A stretch of DNA of 64,000 nucleotides from Vitis vinifera (lineage: Eukaryota > Streptophyta > Magnoliopsida > Vitales > Vitaceae). The stretch spans positions 1,315,001-1,379,000 of the forward strand of contig NC_081818.1 of the NCBI RefSeq assembly GCF_030704535.1. Reading direction: 5' to 3'. The notes under the pieces were generated by a model. That model saw only the letters and a list, made by a program, of their open reading frames with translations, did no database searches and was not told the DNA's origin. The position numbers were made by a program, and so were the translations under genes. Shown piece by piece: positions 37,264-49,673 of the stretch (the stretch's first letter is position 1; each line of letters opens with the position of its first letter).

Positions 37264-39527
37264 CAGTTCATCTGGTAACATAGTAAATATGGGGTATATT
37301 TTTTTTTCTCTGGCAGTGTAAGCATGCTTGGTTTTCCTTTCCAAAGGGTGATTATTAAAGATGTGTGTAAGAAATGAGGTAGAGTTACAAGGAATTAGTA
37401 GGTGTTTTGGATATTATTAAAAGGGTTTGTGTTTATTCTAGTTTGTGCTCAGCTGGACTAACTGACAAAGAACAAGCATGCCATCTGGTAGACGTATTTG
37501 TGATAGTTTGATTGCTAACAGCTTGAATTTGTAAGTAAAAAACGAAGATTGCATAGTAATATCTTCTGTTGGGGGGGCATTTTCTGCGGTTCTGTTGGAA
37601 TGTTGCCACAGCATGCTATTGATATTTCTGTCCTCTATTTGCCCGGATCTTGACCTATCTTTTCTGTCCCCTTGAGGCTTTGTATCTTTGATCACTGACT
37701 GGTTAATGATCTTGGGGAAGACAATGAGAAGAAACTGTCGTGCCGAAAGATTCTATTGAGCAATCTATTCATTCTTGTTGACTGATCATCTTTGAAGTAG
37801 GATCAAGAACTCAATATTTAATGGGCCTAAAACATAGATGTATTAAGCCTTCTTTGTCGTGGCAAATTATTATTGGATTGATTTTTAGTGGGAAGATTGA
37901 ACTGTCTTTTTAAGTGTAGGTTTAAGTTAACTGCCCCTTATCTAAATTTTCCCACAATAAACTTTGCTTTTGCTCTTTTAAATATTTTCTTGATCTACCT
38001 TTGACTTTTTCATATTTGTTGGAAGTGTCTATGCAAAAATTAGAAATAATGGCATGGCACTATTACCTTTTCAACTCCTCCATTATCATGCTATTTCTAT
38101 TTTAAATTTTATCTTCACACTAAAGTTGATAGTTCATGTGACTAGACTTCATTTCCCAGGGCCAGCCTGCATATCCTAAGCACCTTTGTTGTGGGTGGGT
38201 TAGGGTAATGTTTGATAAAAGAAGATTGAGTAGATTCAAATACATGTCATTTTCCACCATAAAAGGGTTGACACCTGTCCTACACAACCAAAGCATTAAT
38301 CAATTAGGTTTTTGATTTCCATAATATAAACAAGAGCCATATGTTACAACCTCAGAGGGTTTGACTTAGCAACATCAAATAGGCTTGAGTGGTCCAAGTT
38401 CTAGACACATTAGATTTTTTATTTTCAAAATATAATAATGAGTGACATGTTGTGCATTCCAAAAGGTTGATTTAGCAACATCAAGTAGGCTTGAGTGATC
38501 AAAGTGCCACATGGATGCTTAAGAGAGGTCCGAGTCCTGTACAGGTAGCTTCCAAATATTCAAAGAAATAACAGTTGCAGCAACTTCAGAATGGAAAATC
38601 AGTGCTTTTTTCTTAGTCCAACAGTTTAGAACTCGATTTTATCCTATAACCCTGGCCTCTGAGAAAACAGACCTGACGTTGAGCTTTGAGAGTACCACAT
38701 TGAATGCTAAGGCTTAAAAAGTATGAAATGGTGCCCTTTCAGTTTTGGGCTGGGGAGCTGAAGTTGAATAATAGAAGACTTTTGGTCTCATTGTCAATTA
38801 AACAGAGGCCAGCTTCCTTAGCAGAAGTGGTTGGTGCATTTTATCATTATGAGAATAATGGCTACTTCAATATGACAGAAGTCTTCTTACTGTTGTGAAT
38901 TCAATTAGAATGGAACAGAGTCCAGATCACTCAGACAAAGTGGCTTGTGGTTCTACCATTCTGAGAATGCCGCCTTCTTCAAGAACACATCCCTCCCGTA
39001 TCATAATATAACAAGAAATGCATGGCTTAAATATTTCTCTCTCTCCCAAACTAGAATCCTATAATGTAACATGAAATACAAGACTAGATAACCAACTCCT
39101 TTCCTCCTCACAAAGAGTATAACTTGACATCTAATACAAAAAGGGTTCTCAAAAATCTCTCCAATAGAGAAGAGCATCATATGAAGCATGAGACTCATAT
39201 TTATTCACTTCATATCAAAGCAAGAACAAAACAAATACAACACAAGAGAAAACAAGTAAAGGAGAACATGAGCATGTCATACATAGATGACATAACAAAC
39301 TGCAAAAGATGAAATGGTCTTCAGCTCCAACTCACCAGTGCCATTATGGTAAGATACCATGATCAATCATTTTCATTCGCATGATCACCGGCTGAAGAAG
39401 GGCCTCAACTTTATTGGAAAAGGAATGACAACTGAATTACCCAGATACCCTAGCATTACTGGAAAACAACAAGCATCTCAATGTACCATGACATTCGCAT
39501 AAATGATCATCGGCCAGACAACAGAAC
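37264..39527. other. PP2C 3' UTR and intergenic sequence between convergent genes
   Basis: This lies between the PP2C stop and the stop of the minus-strand WAK-like gene. The first few hundred bases are probably PP2C 3' UTR and the last 100-200 the 3' UTR of the minus-strand gene. The middle holds no ORF or repeat I can support. Confidence 0.55.
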
Positions 39528-40157
39528 TCAGTTAGGGGGCACCCATTGTAGCTCAATGCCATAGTTCCATGACTCAACAGTCCGGTCTGGATTGAAATCC
39601 ACCACAGAAGTATAAGCAGTGCACCCACCAACTCTGACCCGAATTCTATGTGACGTCATGGCTGAATCTTTCAAGAAGGAGCAGCACAGAGTGTCTATAC
39701 ACCCACTTTCAGCCTCCACCTTCTCAAACTGCCTACAAGGGCTGACTGAGGAACAATTCAATGGTGACAAAAGAATAGTTTCAGAGCAGTTAAATAACAT
39801 AACAGTGTTATGAGTAGATATGTTGAAGGGAGAGTTCTCATCAAGAAGCAAACCTCCTACATCAAGATCAGAAGAATAACATGTGTTTTTCTGTATGAGG
39901 GGTGGACGTATGATGAACTTATAAGCACTAGGGTTAATGCTGAGGATCTGATAGAAAAAATTTTGCGCTGACAAGAACTCTAGGCTTCCATTGTTACAGT
40001 AAACTCTGTACCTAGGGTTCCCACAATTGTCATTGGTGCTAAGAGGGTATGGAACTTGCATGCTGCCACAGTTAGGGCAGGCTTCAAGTGCAGAAACATG
40101 GCTTATAGAAACAAGCACAAACATGATCAGAACAGACATCATCTCTCTCACATTCAT
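39528..40157 (-). CDS. Secreted WAK-type galacturonan-binding-like protein, no kinase (209 aa)
   Basis: A single-exon frame on the minus strand. The first in-frame ATG is at 40157; the open frame upstream starts only with TTG and is leader sequence. Residues 1 to about 23 form a signal peptide (SVLIMFVLVSISHVSA). The mature part starts with a Cys-rich segment (CPNCGSMQVPYPLS, DNCGNPRYRVYC) like the N-terminal galacturonan-binding domain of wall-associated kinases, then conserved Cys and NCS glycosylation sites, ending GIELQWVPPN. There is no membrane segment or kinase domain, so an apoplastic wall-bound protein is likely. Family members I recall are longer, so it may be a short paralogue or truncated at the C-terminus. 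Confidence 0.78.
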   Translation of the reverse strand: MNVREMMSVLIMFVLVSISHVSALEACPNCGSMQVPYPLSTNDNCGNPRYRVYCNNGSLEFLSAQNFFYQILSINPSAYKFIIRPPLIQKNTCYSSDLDVGGLLLDENSPFNISTHNTVMLFNCSETILLSPLNCSSVSPCRQFEKVEAESGCIDTLCCSFLKDSAMTSHRIRVRVGGCTAYTSVVDFNPDRTVESWNYGIELQWVPPN

Positions 40158-40160
40158 GGT

Positions 40161-40266
40161 TAGAGCTAGCAGGAAAACAGAAGATGAGAAATAATTGGCA
40201 CGAGACAAGCGCCTAGAGCTAGCAGAAAAACAGAAGACGAGAAATAACTGGCACAAACGCCTATTT
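40161..40266. repeat. 53-bp tandem duplication in the WAK-like gene leader
   Basis: TAGAGCTAGCAGGAAAACAG at 40161 recurs at 40214 with a few substitutions, through AAATAA(T/C)TGGCAC. It spans the 5' UTR immediately upstream of the ATG (minus strand), doubling the leader length. Confidence 0.85.
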
Positions 40267-40270
40267 ATGC
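40261..40270 (-). promoter_or_regulatory. TATA-like box of the WAK-like gene
   Basis: The minus strand reads GCATAAATAG about 104 bp upstream of the ATG at 40157, immediately beyond the duplicated leader. This position supports a short leader and the chosen start. Confidence 0.4.
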
Positions 40271-43200
40271 AAATTCACATGAGTCACTTGTATTGACAAG
40301 AAAGAATAAATTATGAGAAGGAAGACTCTAAGGAATTAGAAGAAATAAACAATAGTTTAAAGGAGCACAACAATCCCATTAAGGAAAGAAACTGACAGAG
40401 AATTATTTCTCATTTTAACTTATTTATGTATTTTTTTAATTCCGTTCTTGACACATTCTTTAACACCGGATCCTTGTTGGAATGAGGGGATTTGAGGAGA
40501 AGAAAGTAATTTGACTAAATAAACTAAATTCGATTGTTTGGATGGAACTAGCAAATGGAAAGGAATTAGAGGAACTAGAATACATGTTTGAATTCTACCT
40601 AAAACTGGTGGAACTTGGATGGAGTTGAAGTCTACCACTTAAAAACTTTCCCACATTCCTATCTTAACCTCATTTTCTTGTTAACAGTAAAGGCAAACGG
40701 TGGCAACAGAAAACTCCATTGTATTAAAATCTTCCCTATGTCAAACAAGCAAACAAGAGAAAGGAAACGCAGTCAAATACCTTTTATCTCCTTGCTACTA
40801 GTTAAATTCTTTCCCCTAGATTTGATCCCAGAGTTGAGAAAAAAAATTCAATATCCAATGTGAGTGCAGTTTTCTTTAATTCATTATCATCCAATCTGTA
40901 ACCAGATACATGCCAACGTCTCATTTTTATTAACAAGATCAAGAGAGACCACTGAATATGTTATGACCAATCATAGAGGGAATAGAATAGTTTTCAGCTT
41001 TAATGTCATCTCCATGAGCCTTGAAGCTACTTAGTTTAGATTAGTTGATTGACAATGTAAAAGACCATCAAATCTGATGAATACAAGACCAGATTTGGTC
41101 CACTGTCATCAGACTGCTTAGCAGTCAATAGGACTCCATTGATTGGAATAATTTAAGGTTTCCAGAATAGTTGGTGATACTGGGCACACAAGAAGTTGAT
41201 AGAAAAAGAAGTAATCTTTCAAATAAGATAATAGTCAGCTATCTGATAAATCAACACGAGCTAGACTGTCAAGTAATAAAGGTAAATCAACTGAAGAGTT
41301 TACTTGAATTTCTTAGAACTATATAGTGATCAGAAGAGAACCCATTTCTTAGAATTATAAATTACAGGAAAAGCCGAGGACAAAGTGGTTCAAGCTTCAA
41401 AGAAAATCAATAAACACTACTATGACTCAATGAAACCTTGGATAGGCACATTGGACTATCAAACAGATAACACAAAACATCTTGTGAGTCACTAATAAGA
41501 AAATCCATGCTTCCTATTGTTAACCAAAATACACCTCGTAGCCAAAAGACAAACAGGGCCATAATACCAAATGGAGATACTATTGTACAGATACAACCTA
41601 AAATTCATGTAAAAGAGTAAATAATTTAAAGAAAGGTATGCATAAGTGCTAGCAAGCTGGTCAATTAGTCACCACCATCAGATTTCATCATGAACTGCGG
41701 ATTCCCTGTTTCTGGCTATCAAATGCTTCTGAAGTCGACACCTAACCAGGACAATATGATATAAAGTAAAACAACACACTAATCCCACTTTCCTTGTATA
41801 GAATATTTAGGGATTCTTTAGCCCATGAGGGAATCCCATTTCCTGAAGTGGTGTCTCTCAAATATAAAAAACTAATGGGTTTGAATATAAGAGGAAAGGA
41901 CAAACTGACAAAGGACTAAAGTGTAGGGCTCTTAATCAAACATATTTAGGCCACTAATGAATAGACGTGGCCATGTTTCCTGGGTAAACAAAACTTTAGA
42001 ACTTTATTAGTGCACTATAAACAGTCAGTACAATTATACAGTTAGAAAGTAACAAAACCTAGGTCACATGTGTCAACCTATTATCACTTCGTGGCTGAAA
42101 TCTTTCAGAACTAAATACTAAATAATCTGCAAATCATTGCAGAAAACCAAAGTCTGTTTGAGAGGAGAAATCAAATTAATTAGATTTTTACTTATATCAT
42201 CATGCATGATGTTCAACATAACTTTAACACAAAAACTTTTAATATGTAATAATAGAGTTTCCTAACTCAAATTACTGTGATTCAATCTTTGTATTATCCT
42301 GATCATATCTCAGTTCCAAATTGAATAGCTTAGAAAGCATTTTTAGAAAGAAAAAGATAGATCAGCAAATGCTGAACAACCAAGTCCAACCCAAAAACCA
42401 CTTCATGGGATTGCAGAAGCGTTAATGTAATTTTAATTCGAGGACAGATTAGGAATTACCACCATTCTGTCCATTTTGTCCAAACAGATATCAGATCAGT
42501 AACAGAAATGACTCTCAGATGATTTTTACAACACTCGGTGAAGTAATGCAACCATTCTAAGCTCCCAAGTTCCTAGTTCAAAATGCAGGATTAAAGTTGG
42601 ACTACAATGATAATGGTTACAATCAAAGTTTATTTATTAGAAAAATCAGAGTTAGAAAATATATAAGATAGGAACAGTTGTACGATAAACTATTTATCTT
42701 TTGATATCATGTTTTTTCTTTTATAGGTATCTTTTGATATCATGTTGATGAAAGCAACATCACATATAGGAATCAAAAATTGACAACAGGGTTAGTTTTG
42801 GGTAGTGAGTTGAGTCTATACTATCATATACCTAATTTCTAGAAACCTTTGAGCCTACTTCAAATTCAGGTAAGTTCAAGCAAGTTTGTCAAATCAGAAT
42901 TCCCCAACAAGACTTAAACATGATAGCTCCTTCTTTGATGTGGAAACATGAAAAATGCAGCTTTTCATGGAGCAGCAGAAAAAGAGCCCTATAAATACCA
43001 CAAAACAAGGGGTAAAAAAAAAAAAGACAAACAAACAAACAAAAAAATAACTCTAAAAAGAAAAATAGAACCACCAAGTTATTTTGTAATCCACAAACTA
43101 CAAGGGAAAATCCTAGTTGTAGTTAATTAGTTTGACAAGATTTATTAAAAACAAGCAGGTCATCAGTGATGCCTTGATGAGCTTATTACCATTCACCAAG

Positions 43201-43700
43201 GTCAATGAATAAACTTTTAAGTATTTATATTAGAAGTTAAGGCTTAAAATTCTTTTCTCCATCTTCCAAAAATTTACAGCTGAAGTTGGGCAGTAACACA
43301 TTTAGATCTATACCCACTTTCAAAATTCCCCCTTTTGTAACCTGAATTTTAAACCTTACTGGTGAAATTAATGACCTGTCTCTGCACATGCTTTCCCTAC
43401 ACTTTTATCTCTCTATATCCAGATGGGATACGGATTTTGGAAACTTCAGGTCCTTTGTCCTGTAAAATTTTCTTTTGCAACCCTTGCAAAGTTGAATACA
43501 ACATCCCTTCCTCAAGCCAGCGTTATTTGAAAATCTAAAGGTCCATCAAAGGTTAAAGCCTTTACAGAGTCGGTCAATAATAAGAAGATTAATAGTAACA
43601 ACTTACTATGAGTTCAAGGCCTAATAAAGCCACCAGCCCAGAGCATTGTGCCTTCTGCCTGATGACTGGGAAAACTATGGACCATTTTTTCTCCATTTCC
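40271..43700. other. Intergenic, no supported gene
   Basis: About 3.4 kb of sequence with moderate complexity and few homopolymer runs. All frames are short and none shows a domain or splice-consistent exon series. It includes the upstream region of the WAK-like gene. A short direct duplication, TATCTTTTGATATCATGTT, occurs near 42695 and 42728. Confidence 0.55.
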
Positions 43701-44995
43701 TTTCTTTTTTTTTTTTCTTTTTTTTTTATGATAGGCAAAAGAGCAATAAATTAAGTGCGTGCAAAAAAAGGCCACACAAAGTACACACAGAGTATACAAG
43801 TCCCCTTCAAAGCAAAAAAACAAGAAAAGAGAACAAAAAGATGGCCTCCCCTTACTAAGGGCCTAACCAATTGACAAAATATATCATGGGCAAGGACCAA
43901 AACCCCCAAGCCCCCTTTGGTCCAATCTAAAAAGTTACAAAAAAGGAGAACTTAAACTCTTAATATAATAACTCAACATTTTCAAAAGCTCTTCTGCTTC
44001 TCTCTTTCCAAGTAGTCCAAAACAAACAAAGAGGAGCAACATTCCTAGCCTTTTTTCTCTTCTTTCCAATGAAATGACTGTGCCAACTTAGAAGCATTGC
44101 TTTGACTGAGGAATGAAACACCCAAACCACTCCAAACAATGAGAAGAGCAACCGCCATTATAATCCTGCCTTGGAATAGTAAAGCAGGATGTTGTCAGCA
44201 GATTCCTTGCTTTTGCACAAAAAATATTTGCTCACTAACAACTAATATCTCCTCTTCAAGTTGTCCATAGTTAGAATCCCTTTCCAAGTTGCTTCCCAAA
44301 CAAAAAAGCTCACTCTTGTTGGAGCTAAGAATTCCAAATAAGTGCAACTAGGAAAGAATCCAAACTCCTCTCAACCATCCCAGAATAAAATGATTCAACT
44401 GCAAAATTCCCTTCCTTCATGGTCATCCACACTGCCTAGTCATCTACCTCCCTAAACGATTTGCCTTGCAGTCTCAAAAAGAAAGCTTCAGTATAGTCCA
44501 ACTCCCAATCATAGAGATTCCTTTAAAAACATGGGTTCCAATGTGCCCCCCTCCCAATTGTTAGCTTATTCCCCAACAAAAAAACCCAAGCATCCTTTGA
44601 GGTAGCTATAGCGAACAAAGAAGTGAAAGAGGTCCTCAAAGGGGTGTCCCCACTCCAAATATCCTAAAATATGACCCTTCTTCCATTGCCCACAACAAAA
44701 GAAATCTTACTTTTGAAATCATTTCACCATCTCCTTATAACCTTCCACAACTCTATGTCCCTTGCCTCCAAAGAGCACCGACCCCCCTCTTCAACCTCAA
44801 ACTTGCCAATGATTACTTGCTTCCACAAGGGCTCCCTTTTGGATGCAAACCTCCAACACCACTTTCCTAAGAGAGCCTTATTCAAAATCAAAAGATTTTG
44901 AATGCCTAGCCCTCCTTCTTTCTTTGACATACAACCTTTGACGCAATTCACCAAGAGAGGCTCTTTCCTCAAATCTTCTTCTACTATGGGATCAT
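43701..44995 (-). mobile_element. 5'-truncated LINE, minus strand
   Basis: A T run at about 43701-43728 is the poly-A tail read on the plus strand, next to ATGATAGGCAAA (minus TTTGCCTATCAT), the same 3' end style as the LINEs at 33716-36308. Minus-strand frames encode LFGVVWVFHSSVKAMLLSW and LCLFWTTWKERSRRAF, then upstream [20 protein letters not shown]. Many stops show decay. The 5' part is missing. Confidence 0.82.
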
Positions 44996-45045
44996 GGTAG
45001 AGGCTATTCTATTTAAAAGTTTGTTAACATTGCAAGCATGATTAT

Positions 45046-45209
45046 TGTTGAAAGAGAGAGAGAGAGAAAACCTTATTCTCATTCATATGATTAACTTCTT
45101 ACAATAGAGAAATATATATACAAGACTAGGTTGAACTAACTACCATATATGTGACCTATATTAAGAAAGAAAAGAAAGATTGTATATTATAAATACATTA
45201 TATTCAACA
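45046..45209 (-). repeat. Copia LTR (3' LTR, left end)
   Basis: It begins TGTTGAAAGAGAG and ends TATTCAACA, with the inverted TGTTGAA/TTCAACA ends expected of an LTR. It closely matches 48362-48521. Confidence 0.92.
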
Positions 45210-45222
45210 CTCCCCCTCAAGC
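45210..45222 (-). other. Polypurine tract
   Basis: The minus strand reads TTGAGGGGGAGTG directly before the 3' LTR, the typical copia plus-strand primer. Confidence 0.85.
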
Positions 45223-48040
45223 TGGAGCATATATGTCATATGCACCAAGCTTGTTACAAATGTATTTAATCCTAGGACCTTTGAGAGATTTAGTGAAGAT
45301 GTCTGCTAGTTGATCATTTGAATTAACAAAACTTGTAGCAACATACCATGATGCGATCTTCTCTCTAATGAAGTGACAATCAACTTCAATATGTTTGGTC
45401 TTTTCATGAAAGACTAGATTGGATGCAATATGTAATGCGGCCTGATTGTCACAAACTAGTTTTATCTGTTCATCTTTTCCAAATCTCAATTCCTGAAGGA
45501 GTTGCCTCAACCATATGAGTTCACATATTGCCAAAGTCATAGCTCGATACTTAGCTTCAGCACTTGATCTGACCACTACATTTTGTTTCTTACTCTTCCA
45601 GGATATTAAGTTACCTCCAATAAAAACACAATACCCTGAGGTGGAACGCTTATCTGAGGGTAAACCAGCCCAATCTGCATCTGTGTAACCAACAATTTGG
45701 GTATGGCCCCTGTCTTCATATAACATACCTTGGCTTGGTGTTCCTTTAATATATCGAAGAATGCGGATCACAACATCCCAATGGCTGTCACATGGTGACT
45801 ATAGAAATTGACTAACCACACTCACAGGAAAAGGGATGTCTGGCCGAGTGATGGTGAGGTAGTTCAGTTTGCCTACAAGTCGTCGATATCTCCTATGATC
45901 TCTTAGAGGCTCCCCCTGTCCTGGTACAAGTTTAACATTTGGATCCATAGGAGTGTTAATAGGTTTACATTCTAACATACTTGTTTTTTCCAAGATGTCT
46001 AAAGCATGCTTCCTTTGTGACATATCCACACTTGAACTGGATTGAGCTATTTCAAGTCCCAAAAAGTACTTGAGTTTGCCCAAGTCTTTGTTTGAAAGTG
46101 GTTGAAAAGGTATTGCTTTAGTCTTTGGATACCCTCCTGATCATTGCCTGTAATGACAATGTCATCCACATAAACTACCAAATAGATGCACTGGCTCGAA
46201 GAGTTGTGATGATAGAAAACTGAATGATTTGTTTCACTCCGAAGCATTCCAAACTCTTGAACAACTGAACTAAAACGCCCAAACCATGCCCGAGGAGACT
46301 GTTTCAAGCCATATAGAGAGCGGCGTAACTTGCACACTAAACCAAACTCCCCCTGAGCAACAAAACCAGGTGGTTGCTCCATATACACTTCCTCGAGAAG
46401 TTCACCATGAAGGAAAGCATTCTTAATATCCAACTGATAAAGAGGCCAATGACACATAGCTGCCATGGAGAGAAATAAGCGAACAGAAGCAATCTTGGCA
46501 ACAGGAGAGAAGGTGTCACCATAGTCACAACCATAAATCTGAGTATAACCTTTAACAACCAAACGGGCTTTAAAGCAATCAACCTGACCATCAGGACCAA
46601 CTTTAACAGTGTAGACCCAACGACATCTAACTGTAGATTTACCAAGAGGTAAAGAAACAAGATCCCATGTGCCATTGGAGTGCAGAGCAGCCATTTCATC
46701 AACCATTGTCTGTCGCCACCCAGGATGAGAAAGTGCCTCACTAGTGCTCTTAGGAAGAGAAATAGAGGATAAAGTAGAGACAAAGGCATAATAGGATGAA
46801 GATAATCGATGGTAGCTCAAAAAATTATAAATAGGATGAGGATTACGAGTAGATCGATTACCTTTCAGAAGAGCAATAGGCAAATGGTTAGTAGATGACA
46901 GGGCCGGGGTAGAAGAAATCAGTGGGACAAGAGGTGAGTCATCAGGTACCTCAGCTGAAGAGAGAGGAGGAGCAACAACACGATGTCGACGATGATAAAC
47001 CTGAAGATGATGAGAGAGCGCATCTGAAAGGGGGGATATATAGGGAAGTGAATACTTCAGAAATGGGAAGAGATTCAAAGGATGAGAAGAATGGAGAGTC
47101 CTCAAAGGTGACATCAGTGGAGAGAAAATAACGATGAGTGTTAGGGGAATAACAACGATAACCCTTCTGAAGTCAAGAGTATCCCAAGAAGATACATTTT
47201 GTAGCCTTGGCGGAGAGCTTGTCCTGTCCAAGTGTGAGAGTATGAACAAAACAAGTACAGTCAAAGATACGAGGAGGAAGGAAATAAAGAGGTTGGGTAG
47301 GAAAAAAGAGGGAATGGGGGATTTGGTCATGTAATATAGATGAGGGCATACGATTAATCAAGTAACGGGCTGTAAGAATAGCATCCCCCCAAAAATGAAA
47401 AAGGAACATGACTATGGAGAAGGAGGGTATGAGTTGTCTCAACAAGATGTCGATTTTTACGTTTAGCAACCCCACTTTGTTGAGGAGTATGAGCATAAGA
47501 TGACTGATGGAGGATCTCATGTTGGGACATAAAAGAAGTAAAGGGTGTAGAAAAATATTCCCGAGCATTGTTACTGCGTAACACTCGAATAGAAACATTG
47601 AATTGTGTTTGGATTTCAGCATGAAATTTCTGGAAAATAGAGAATAACTCAGCTCGATTTTTCATTAAAAGTAGTCAAGTACATTTTGAATAGTCATCAA
47701 TGAAAGTGACAAAATACTGAAATCCTAAAGTAGACCCAATCCAACATGGACCTCAAACATCAGTGTGGACAAGTTCAAAAGGAGACTTTGGCCGATTATT
47801 CAAACACTTTAGGAACGAGACACGAGTATGTTTTCCAAGCTGACACGACTCACACGCAAGCGACGACAAAGTGGAAAAACGAGGGACCATCTTCTAGAAC
47901 TTGGAGAGACTAGGATGACCCAGACGATTGTGAATGAGAAGAGGAGAATCGTTGGAAATGCAAGCTACAGGAGATGAAGGTGACGTGAGGTGATAGAGGC
48001 CTTCCCAAGGCACACACAGGTCTCGGCCAAGGAAGGGAGC
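45217..48040 (-). pseudogene. Copia pol remnant: integrase, reverse transcriptase, RNase H
   Basis: From the 5' side: the GAG-pre-integrase/integrase start reads RLGHPSLSKF (near 47900) and CESCQLGKHTRVSF, then an integrase core through HTPQQSGVAKRKNRHLVE (near 47480), with a frame change around 47450. Reverse transcriptase follows (KARLVVKGYTQIYGCDYGDT, YVDDIVITGND near 46170), with a frameshift near 46080. RNase H follows (IVGYTDADWAG, SAEAKYRAM, VCDNQAALHIA, EKTKHIEVDCHFIRE), after an in-frame TAG near 45800. No gag or protease is seen. It is not a functional polyprotein. Confidence 0.88.
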
Positions 48041-48349
48041 TGCCATCAAAGGCCGGAGGAGGCTAAAAGAAGACCCGCGGAGGCTGAAATGTTAAAAAAA
48101 TGGAGAGCAAGTTTTTGGCTCCTGTGCTTTGAGAAAAGTTGTAGATCTCCTCTTTGAAAGTCGCTAGAAAAGTCTTTGGAAAATATTGCCGGAAAAATGT
48201 TGACGGTGATGAGGGTTTTCTGACCACGATATGGCTGACCGGAAAACTTTGGGAGATAGAAAAGGTGACTAGAATGAAACACGATCACTGGACGGATTCC
48301 TGGAATTAGTTACACGGGTAAACCAGAAAGAATAAAGTTTTCTCCCTTG

Positions 48350-48361
48350 GCTTTGATACCA
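48350..48361 (-). other. Primer binding site
   Basis: The minus strand reads TGGTATCAAAGC immediately inside the 5' LTR. This matches the standard plant initiator-tRNA-Met complement TGGTATCAGAGC except at one base. Confidence 0.9.
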
Positions 48362-48521
48362 TGTTGAAAGAGAGAGAGAAAACTTTAATTCTCATTCATA
48401 TGATTAACTTCTTACAACAGAGAAATATATATACAAGGCAAGGTTGAACTAACTACCATATATGTGACCTATATTAAGAAAGGAAAGAAAGATTGTACAC
48501 TATAAATACATTATATTCAAC
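48362..48521 (-). repeat. Copia LTR (5' LTR, right end)
   Basis: It starts TGTTGAAAGAGAG like the left LTR and ends TATTCAAC, where a hAT terminus begins; the final A of the LTR is missing or replaced. Confidence 0.88.
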
Positions 48522-49665
48522 CAATGTTTTTAAAGGCGTTTGTGGGGCGTGCCTTGAGGCGAGGCGAGGCGCAACGAAAACGCGTTGAGGCGTTAAAAAT
48601 AAAGCGAAACACCTGAAAGACGTACGCTTTTCTGGTGAGGCGTGATTGAGGAGCGTTTTGATCGCGCTTTTAACGCTTTTCCGGTGAGACGTACGCTTCG
48701 TCGGATCTGATGTGGCAATGAACAGAGATTTAAAAAAAAACCCTAAGTAATCCCTAAAACCCCAGTCCCGACTAAAAACAAACCCAAAACGAAACCCTAC
48801 CTCTTCTAGTCAAGCGGTGACGGAGTGCTCACCCTCGGCGGCGACCAATCGCAACGATCTTCTCCGGCGGCAATCCCTCTCATCTCCAGGTATGTTGCGA
48901 ACTCCCTCTTCCATGGTTTCTCCCTCTTCGTTTCTCTCTCTGCAATCCACATGGGCGTCGGCTCTTCATCCAAATTTTTTTTTTTTTATCAAATCAGATG
49001 TGCTGTATATCTATTCAAGTTTTAAACCCTTTTTTTTCTCTCTCACAACATTTAAATTCTCTCATAGGCTCACAGCCCACACTTCTGGTCCACACTTTTC
49101 TCTCTCTCCCAGTAGGTTTTCCATCTTTTATTTATTTATTTTTTTTTAAATTATCAAATCAGATGTGCCTTTTGTTAATAAGATTTTTTTTTGAAGTTTT
49201 TTATATGTTTGCTTATAGTATCAATAAACAAATATAATTAAAATTATATAAAAGATAATTATTTGTGAATTTTGAATTTTTTATTTCTGGTTTAATTTTA
49301 ATTCTCACACCAATTTTCTTTATTTCATTATTAAATTCCAATTAAAATTTACGTGTATAATTTTTAAACTCCTTTAAAAAAAATTGGTTTTTTTTTTTAA
49401 TTTAAACCAATTAAATTTTGTATTTCATTTTTAAATTTCTTTCAATTGTGCTTTGTTATTATTTTTTAGTCAATTATATTGTTATATGGAAATTTGAATA
49501 TTATTATTGGTGATTTTTTTTAGAATGAGTTCCTCCGATTCGAAAAATTCAAGAAAGGATTTTGTGTGGAAGTATGTGATTGAAGTTTCTGGAGAGCAAT
49601 ATTTAAGATGTAAATTTTGCAATCAAAGATGTACGGGAGGGGTGAATATACTAAAGCATCACTTA

Positions 49666-49673
49666 GTCGGAAC
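49666..49673. repeat. Left target-site duplication of hAT B
   Basis: GTCGGAAC. The uninterrupted sequence, seen at the equivalent place in B (minus, 52419-52412), is GCCGGAAC. The difference is C to T at a CpG. Confidence 0.85.

Larger units (their letters stand above)
45046..48521 (-). mobile_element. Ty1-copia LTR retrotransposon lacking gag
   Basis: The minus-strand element has two LTRs of about 160 bp, a tRNA-iMet-type primer binding site next to the right (5') LTR and a polypurine tract next to the left (3') LTR. Internally the order is GAG-pre-integrase/integrase, reverse transcriptase, RNase H, which is the copia order. Only about 3.15 kb lies between the LTRs, and the first 300 bp or so after the PBS shows no gag or protease, so an internal deletion is likely. 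The LTRs differ at a handful of sites. No 5-bp target duplication is visible: the left flank ends ATTAT, and the right LTR abuts a hAT terminus. Confidence 0.9.

Noticed and set aside
40157-40256. Upstream extension of the WAK-like protein by 33 residues
   Set aside because: The extension starts with TTG, not ATG, and spans a tandem duplication in the leader; the signal peptide begins properly at the ATG at 40157.
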